Below are positions 57,225 through 64,000 of a DNA stretch of 64,000 nucleotides, piece by piece; positions within the stretch are counted from its first letter, which is position 1; every line of letters begins with the position of its first letter. The translations under genes were made by a program, and so were the position numbers. The stretch lies in contig OY783209.1 in the NCBI GenBank assembly GCA_963678705.1, positions 10,354,001-10,418,000 of the forward strand, given 5' to 3'. The DNA comes from Panorpa germanica. Lineage: Eukaryota > Arthropoda > Insecta > Mecoptera > Panorpidae. The notes beneath the pieces are model-generated. The model was not told the DNA's origin. It saw nothing but the letters and a program-made list of their open reading frames with translations, and made no database searches.

Positions 57225-60200
57225 ATGGATTCAAATGGTGAAGAAAGACGTAATGATGAAATATCTAAAAAAGATAGACATAAACTTTTAGATAAAAGTT
57301 CTGACAAAAATAAATCCGAAAATGGAAATTGTTATTGGTAAAACGATTTTTATGACTTAAACCCTTTCTTAATAATTGTTATAATTAATTTTGTAATCCA
57401 CCTGTTTTATATTTTTAGTGGTAAAGAGAGAAATCTCAACATTGTCGAACTACTATGTGCATCTTGTTCTCGTTGGTATCATGAGTCTTGTATTGGATAT
57501 CAATTAGGAAAATTGGTTCCGTTTCTAACAAATTACTTTTTCTTATGTAAAAACTGTTCTCCAACTGGTCTAGAAAGCTTCAAGAAAAATCAAGCACGTT
57601 AGTATTATTTTATTCTCCGTTGAAAGCATACAATTCAAAGTTTAAAAACTTTACCATAAGTTTAATTTTCTTGCAGCTTTTCCACAAATGTGTATCACGG
57701 CTATAGCAAATTTACAACAAGGAAGTTCAAAAGATGGTAAAGAAAAACATATATTTAGCAAAGATAAAGATATTGTTCCTTACATTGATCAATATTGGGA
57801 AGCAATGACAACGATGCCGAGGCGAGTCACACAATCTTGGTATGCCACGGTGCAACGAGCATTGGTTAAAGATATTCACATTTTGTTTTCTTATGAAGAA
57901 CACGCCACCGATGGCCAAATGTTTGGGTTGTTATCAAAAGATTTGACTCTCATTAAACCGAATTACGAAGCTATGATTAAAGGCGGTACCTTAAAAGTCA
58001 CAGATATGGGAATTACTCATGGTAAGAATTTTTATTTAATATTAACATAAAAACGCAGAAATTGCTGACAATATTAAATTAAGAAGAATGAAGGTAGACA
58101 CATCCTAATACACGATTTTGCTGTACTTCTAATAATCTTATTTTCCATTTTTATCGCTTAAGGAACCGGATAAACAAGATTAGTTAATCTAAAATTCAAT
58201 AAAAGTTAACAGTCTCTATTTAATTAATTTCTCAGGTGATTATATAATAAATATATAGATACTTACATGAAATTGTCTTCAGATAGTAATGTGACTTTAC
58301 TGAGCAAAGTCTGTTTCACACTAAAAGTAATACTGTGTTCAAACTTCATTAAATACCATTGCTTTAAAATTTGTTTACATATAAAATTCTTGAACATTCG
58401 ATACCTACATTCAATATATTAGTTTACCTATACAGTTTTGAATATAAGAAATATTATAATAATATTTATTGTTATCTAAATTCTTTTCACATGCAACATA
58501 TATTATTACACATGCATTGTTTAAGCATTCCGAATCGTGCGATAAGAAATATATAATACTTCAATAAAATTTTACAAAATAATTAAAGTAATAGAGTGTT
58601 ACTGGAAAGTATTTTATTAGTTCAAATAATATTCAATTTTTGATATTAAATTATGATTAACAACGGCAATTTTTATAAATTTTGTGATGGTAATATTTCT
58701 TATGTAATTTTATTTGTTTTATTTAAATAATTAATCTGTCATTTCGGATTTGATAACAGTAGATTTACTAAATAATTGATAAAGTTTATAGAATTTTATT
58801 AGATTAGAATAGTAGAAGTATATGTTTTACAATTTAGTATTTTTACACATATTTTCTTTTATCCAGATAATCAGACAAATGATTATCTAGAAGCAAGTGT
58901 CTAGAATAATCTATAATATTTATTTGAATTTTCTTAGATGAAGAATAAAAGATTAGCGTATTTGTGTGATTCATTAACTTATAGATAACAGTTTTAAACT
59001 TTATCAAATAAGTTTATTTTAGATCTCTTACAAGAAGGAAGTTAAAAAGTTTTACCTGAAGAAATAATATCTTGATTCATTTTACTATAGTCACTTACAT
59101 AGTTATTAAACATTTTTTAAACCGAAGAATTATTATCCTGTAACATTTTGTAACGTCCCTATATTTGATAAAACCTAAAATTTTGACTAAAATATTTAAA
59201 AATTAATATATTCATTTTATAGTTTGAATTGTAAATGATTTACTTCAAGTCAAGGTCTTTATAATATGTAATATTGAGGTTATGTTAAAATCAAATTAAA
59301 ATTATTTCCATATTTACAATTGTGTGCGGTGCACTCCAATTTAAAAAATCAAATTTGATTTAATATATTGTTGATAGTGTATTACTATCACATATTTCTA
59401 GTGTCAGTTTACACTTGATATCTAATTGTTACGTGTGCTATTATTTGAATATAAAATAGATTTGCATAAATCTAAACATTTATTTGTATTTCATATTTAC
59501 ATAAGCATTTAAATTTAAATCTTTCCAGCTCTTCCTGAGATTAATTTGGTTATTTTAATGTGTTAGTACTAGTTACACTTCAACTTATATAATATATATG
59601 TATATAAATAACTATAAAAATACGTTTCGTGTTTTTAAATAAAATTTTATATTGATTATTACGAAATACTGATAACAAATGTTATACTCGTATGTTCCTA
59701 ACAGCTACTCAAATGCATTATTACTCGTTGATGGTTATCAATTGCTATCGTGAAAAAAAATCGGAACTTTTAATATTTGATATATTCCACTTTTTTCATC
59801 ACAGAATTCTAGCTGCGCCATTACAATAGATCGATTTTAAAAATAGGACATTAATTAAACTTGTAGCATGTGTTCTGATTTTTGCTAATATTTCTGTTTG
59901 TTAATTACAGTAAATGGTGTATATCACGGCATGTTTTGTAATTGATTATTATTTCATTTATAGTTCCAATGCAAAATAATATAAAAGGAGGCCGCACAAA
60001 CAAGCGAAGACTACCAAATGAAACAGGAACTATAAAAAAAGGTCGTGGAGCCGGAACTGAAATAGTGCCTAAGCTCCCAGCACATGGATATCCTCTGGAG
60101 CATCCATTTAATAAAGATGGCTACAGATATATTTTAGCGGAACCTGATCCACATGCCCCGTACCGACAGGTCAATTAGAAAAAAATATTGTGTCAAATAT

Positions 60201-61465
60201 AATTTAAAAATCATTTTTATAATAACATTTTTGTGTTGTAGGAGTTTGATGAAAGTCCAGATTGGGCTGGAAAACCAATTCCAGGATGGTTGTATCGGGC
60301 ATTGATTCCCTCAACAGTTTTACTAGCTCTTCATGATAGAGCTCCCCAAATTAAAGTTTCGGAAGATCGTTTGGCTGCTACTGGAGAGAAAGGTTACTGC
60401 ATGGTCCGGGCTACCCATGGTAAAAATTTCATCCATATGTTTATGAGAGCATTGGTGTATCTTTGGGTTCGATTAACGCACCAGTGTTATATTTCCTGAG
60501 TTTGATTGTTATTAAAATCAAATTGATTATGTTTGCTACAAATATAACTTAAAAACTGCAAGAAACGGGGTCGTAAAAAGCTAACTAAATATTTGTATTT
60601 GATTTTTTTAAGGTGTTAGTCGTGGAAATTGGTATTATGAAATAAATGTTGAAGAACTCCCAGATGGAGCAGCTCTGCGAATAGGATGGGGTCAAGAATT
60701 AGCAAATTTACAAGCTCCATTAGGCTATGATAAATTTGGATACAGTTGGCGGTCTAGGAAAGGCACTAGGTATGATTACTTACTATTCAATTGTAAGACT
60801 AAGATTTGTAAACTTCACTGATTTTATTTTATAGGTTTCATGAATCGATTGGAAAGCACTACAGCGAGGGTTATGGAGAGGGCGATGTTTTGGGGTTCTT
60901 AATAATGATGCCGGATTCAAATCATGTTGATCATGTACCTAACACATACAAAGATAGAGTATGCAGATATTTTTTAGTGTTTTGTAACATATTTTATAAA
61001 TCTATTAATAATAAACTGTTATTATATTATTTTCAGCCCCTTGTTAAATTTAAGAGTCATTTATACTATGAAGATAAAGATAATTTGGCTGAAACGATAA
61101 AAAATTTAAAGCCTATTCCTGGAAGTAAAATATATTTTTTCAAAAACGGAGTCTGCCAAGGTGAAGCTTTTTCTGATATTTATGGCGGCTGTTATTTTCC
61201 AAGTATTTCACTGTTTAAAAGTGGGACAGTTAGCGTTAATTTTGGACCAGTATTCAAGGGTGCCCCTTCTGTAGATGAATTTAATTATCGTGGGGTAAGT
61301 GCATCTTTTCTTCGTGATCATTTGTTGTTTTATAAGGAAACTATAGTAAATTGTTCTATTTTTTAGATGTCCGAAAAGGCTGAAGAAGCAATTAGTGAAC
61401 AAACATTGGCAGATATGATGTATCTAACTGAAAATGATGGAAAACTGCGACTGGATAATCTGTAG
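57225..61465 (+). CDS. ash2: ASH2, core subunit of Set1/COMPASS histone H3K4 methyltransferases
   Basis: Nine coding exons: 57225-57337, 57419-57597, 57677-58021, 59964-60169, 60242-60419, 60613-60769, 60835-60958, 61037-61294 and 61367-61465. All are in phase: 1659 bp, 552 residues, close to Drosophila ASH2 (about 556). A PHD-type zinc finger lies at about 35-95 ([25 protein letters not shown]). A winged-helix domain follows at about 98-212 ([25 protein letters not shown]). A basic linker ([10 protein letters not shown]) precedes the SPRY domain at about 300-515 ([54 protein letters not shown]). The last exon encodes the C-terminal DPY30-binding helix ([10 protein letters not shown]). In the nucleus ASH2 with WDR5, RBBP5 and DPY30 activates SET1/TRX/TRR-type enzymes. 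The ATG at 57225 is the first in frame after an upstream stop. Confidence 0.97.
58022..59963 (+). other. ASH2 intron 3 (1.9 kb), AT-rich, nothing recognised
   Basis: By far the longest ASH2 intron. It contains no repeat family shared with the rest of the window and no supported exon. Confidence 0.5.
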
Positions 61466-61508
61466 TGATATTTCTTACTTAAATTTTGTACTACCTAATA
61501 TAATTTTA

Positions 61509-61514
61509 AATAAA
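61509..61514 (+). other. ASH2 polyadenylation signal
   Basis: AATAAA 44 bases after the ASH2 stop codon, followed by an A-rich tract. Confidence 0.7.
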
Positions 61515-61691
61515 GAATTATACAAAAAAAAGTAATATTTAATATATAAAAGGTCGGGGATGTAAATAATAAAATTAAATATTTATTAAATGTAATTTAA
61601 TAAAAAAAAATTAAATTCGGTATTCGCTCTCACGGTACGACTTATATTTACAAAATATTATTACAAATGAAAAATGAATAAATATAAAATA

Positions 61692-61697
61692 TTTATT
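61692..61697 (-). other. HYPK polyadenylation signal
   Basis: TTTATT on the plus strand (AATAAA on the minus), 36 bases past the HYPK stop codon. With the ASH2 signal at 61509-61514 it leaves about 180 bp between the two convergent signals. Confidence 0.65.
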
Positions 61698-61732
61698 GAC
61701 GTAACTTCCTATGAGGCATATTGTGAAAAATA

Positions 61733-62372
61733 TCAGTCTGTTAATGACACCAAGGCAGCCACAACATCACCACTATGTTCTCTTAATCTACGCTCTGCAG
61801 CATTTCTTGAAATTTCCATTTCTTTTACCTAAAGCAAATGGAGCATGTTAGATTTTTAAATAGAAAAACTATCTAAATAGACATAACATAATTAAAGAGA
61901 TACGTTCAACGAAATGCGGCGTTGTATTTTATAAATCTATCCAAGTTTTCACTCATGTTTAGAACAAATTTGGGGCCATGCCACAAATGCTATTTGTATT
62001 TGGGGCCATGCCACAAATGCTATTTGTATTTACTTACTATAAGATCGACGTCCTCTTTTTTAATAGATACTTTTAACAGTTCCTTTTCTCGAGCTAACCG
62101 TGCTGCAGCGTCTTTATTTTGACGATCACCATACAGAGATAATGCCTATATTTATAAAAATAACAAATTTAGTGTACATACAAAATAAATTTGAGGTTAT
62201 AAGCATGTTACATTACCCCAGCAATATCGTGAGAGGTTATTTCTTTTTCTTCTGCATAATCTGTTACACGTTCTAAATCTGCGACACCACTATCATGTTT
62301 TGCTACTTTCTTTTGTGATTTATCCTCTACCTCATCAATATGAGCATCACCATTAACTTCTTCGTCTGCCAT
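61733..62372 (-). CDS. HYPK: Huntingtin-interacting protein K (HYPK), NatA-associated nascent-chain factor
   Basis: Three coding exons: 62372-62217, 62145-62038 and 61828-61733, both introns in phase 0: 360 bp, 119 residues (human about 121-129). The N-terminus is acidic and probably disordered (MADEEVNGDAHIDEVEDK). A helical stretch with DLERVTDYAEEKEI and GDRQNKDAAARL leads to the C-terminal UBA/NAC-alpha-like domain (KKEDVDLIVKEMEISRNAAE, RLREHSGDVVAALVSL). HYPK binds the NAA10/NAA15 N-terminal acetyltransferase at the ribosome and limits aggregation of nascent proteins. It is transcribed toward ASH2, tail to tail, with 267 bp between stop codons. A perfect 30-bp tandem duplication sits in intron 2, 7 bp from the exon 2 donor. 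Confidence 0.95.
61971..62030. repeat. Perfect 30-bp tandem duplication in HYPK intron 2
   Basis: Two identical units, 61971-62000 and 62001-62030, each TGGGGCCATGCCACAAATGC followed by TATTTGTATT. Lack of any difference between the units suggests a recent event. It creates a short false plus-strand frame. Confidence 0.95.
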
Positions 62373-63037
62373 TTTAAATAAATTTATTAAAAAATATTAA
62401 ACACAAATAGAAATGAATAGAACTGTCATTACAATTTTGAAACCTGTATTGAATTTGCCTAACTATTTTTCTTGCAAGCTATATGTAGATAATATAGATA
62501 TCTAGTATGGAACCTGGCGGGGATTTCAAATTTATTTAAAATTTATTGAATTAAATTATTTAGTTATATCTTTTTTTTTATAAATAAGAAAAAGATCATA
62601 CTTATTTACTAAAGAAAACGCCACAGAATATCATACCTTTAAATCGTATATGTGCTGTGCCAAATCTGTGGCTTTATATTCAACTTCAATTCTATCTAAT
62701 CACAATTTCTATAATCCACAATTCTGACTGAACTGAATGTAATAAATAGTACAAAATAAACATTTTAACTAGCTACAACATGGCTGGTCACAGTTTTGAA
62801 CCACAACTAAGCATTGAAACATTACCGCTCAGGAACTCCACTACGGTACTGATAGTGTACCGTATTTAAGGAATATTTAATATTCCTTCTTTACAACATA
62901 GCTTTTATATTGTTTTTTTTTTATCTAAATATTAAAACTTTAAATAAAATTATAGGGAATTATTAAAATCAATTGCGCCTAGACTAGCTGCAACTTAAGT
63001 AACAACAAGTTTTGCAAGTGTAGATAATATATCTGAT
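62373..63037. other. Upstream of HYPK: promoter region expected, no gene seen
   Basis: AT-rich sequence with a T-run near 62570 and 62920. No TATA box or GC island that I can defend. Confidence 0.35.
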
Positions 63038-63050
63038 ATCTAGCTACACT

Positions 63051-63314
63051 CTGACGACACAGTAGGCGAGAGCATTGATGCTTGACGCCGACTGCTGTGT
63101 CTTCGGGTTCGATCCCCGGACCAGATATATATTTTCTGGGTTTGGTTATTATGAACTTATATTGATTATGGTCATACATAATCGTACACTTATTAGGCAG
63201 TGGTGTAGCCCACATATATGAGGCCACGACACCATAAATACTGAAGGAGGTGGTCGGTGATAGGACTCAGCATCGGAAATAGGCCGACGTTAAATAAATT
63301 AAATAAAAAAAAAA
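63051..63314 (+). mobile_element. tRNA-derived SINE family C, copy 2 (full length)
   Basis: Nearly identical to the copy at 25235: CTGACGACACAGTAGGCGAG start, B-box GGTTCGATCCCCGG, A-rich tail. Flanked by perfect 13-bp duplications ATCTAGCTACACT at 63038-63050 and 63315-63327. It lacks an AACATTG-type segment present in copy 1 before GAAGGAGGT. Confidence 0.93.
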
Positions 63315-63327
63315 ATCTAGCTACACT

Positions 63328-64000
63328 GTTACTGGTCAATTCTATTGAGTATAAATCATAGACTATATTAAGTATAAATCACTATTCACAAAGAAATTTA
63401 AGAAACTTCACGTTGTTTACAGACAGTCTTGACATGTAACCGGAATTTTTGTGGGAAAGTCTTGTCTTGGCTTCATTACTTTCATTCTAAAAAAATATAC
63501 TGCTCATTTCAGATTAATAGTGCCCGCCGTGTGAAGAAGGAGAGTTATTAGATGAGTATACCTTGTTTTTTGGTTTATGCATGAAGTAGTAGTAGTTTTG
63601 TTGTAGTAGTTGATGACATGAATAACTTGAAAAATAATATTTAATATTTTTCGTTTTATATCACAACTATATATAAAATATTATAGTCGCCGCAACACCT
63701 GCTATTGTTATGACGTTTACTTCTGCATCTCTTTTACACTTCTCTTGTTTTACAGCTGTCACAAATGCATGGTAATGGCATTGGGGAAGAAGGTAAAGAG
63801 GGAATGACGTCTGTTTACCCCTTTAACTTTTAAAGGGTTAAAAATTTCAATCGCTGATAACTTCTATAATATTGCAAATTGAATAAAAATAATTATATAT
63901 TTACGGTTTTGATAGCCAACTTTATTAGTATAAAGTTTTATATAAATTAAAGTTATGGTCTTAAACCCCGCGCGGCATTTTCAAAACTTATGCGCATGAG
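63328..64000. other. Right edge, intergenic, nothing certain
   Basis: A (GTAGTA)n-like run lies at 63585-63612. An acceptor-like TTGTTTTACAG near 63755 is followed by CTGTCACAAATGCATGG, which could be an exon border of a gene beyond the edge, but no reading frame supports it. Confidence 0.3.

Noticed and set aside
1-64000. CRISPR arrays, operons, phage or endogenous viral genes
   Set aside because: No regularly spaced repeats, no bacterial gene arrangement and no viral polymerase, capsid or envelope-like frames were seen; the sequence is eukaryotic with spliced genes.

Overview
This is AT-rich animal nuclear DNA with long introns, GT-AG splicing and very dense short DNA-transposon relics. 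Gene content (a DNAJA1-type cochaperone, the COMPASS subunit ASH2, the NatA-associated protein HYPK, the first exon of an MBD5/6-like protein) and repeat style point to an insect. I cannot fix the order from sequence alone; Lepidoptera is only a guess. The short open frames in the window are mostly intron or repeat shadows. The genes below were rebuilt by joining exons at splice sites with reading-phase checks.

Layout. (1) About 1-12,100, minus strand: start of an MBD5/6-like gene. A likely noncoding exon ends at 11,748 and the first coding exon (6,963-7,196) stops inside the MBD fold; the rest lies beyond the left edge. (2) 13,993-16,341, minus: complete DNAJA1-type Hsp40 gene, 8 coding exons, 403 residues, ending in a CaaX box. 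(3) 20,625-55,140, plus: one 11-exon gene for a 455-residue secreted protein I do not recognise. Its first introns are about 17.0 and 11.7 kb and are packed with mobile-element relics. (4) 57,225-61,465, plus: complete ASH2, 9 exons, 552 residues. (5) 61,733-62,372, minus: complete HYPK, 3 exons, 119 residues, convergent with ASH2. (6) About 62,400-64,000: intergenic, with one SINE copy.

Repeats dominate. Family A (about 640 bp, ends AATGGGCTTGTGTCC) has ten substantial copies plus relics. Family B (about 850 bp, ends CCCAGTAAACA) has three near-full copies, a 262-bp short form and a relic end. Family D (about 220 bp) has two copies and a solo end; one copy is split by a retroposed LINE tail with a 13-bp target duplication. 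Others are family F (about 720 bp), a TTA-flanked PIF/Harbinger-like MITE, a tRNA-derived SINE with clear target duplications, two single inverted-repeat elements, a purine-rich repeat with a LINE-like 3' end, and a local 43-49 kb duplication. No coding transposase was found, so these look non-autonomous.

The genes are unrelated in pathway: chromatin (MBD-like, ASH2), protein folding and nascent-chain handling (DNAJA1, HYPK) and one secreted product. I found no operon-like, CRISPR or viral system. The most interesting material is the structure and life history of the MITE families and the unidentified secreted protein.
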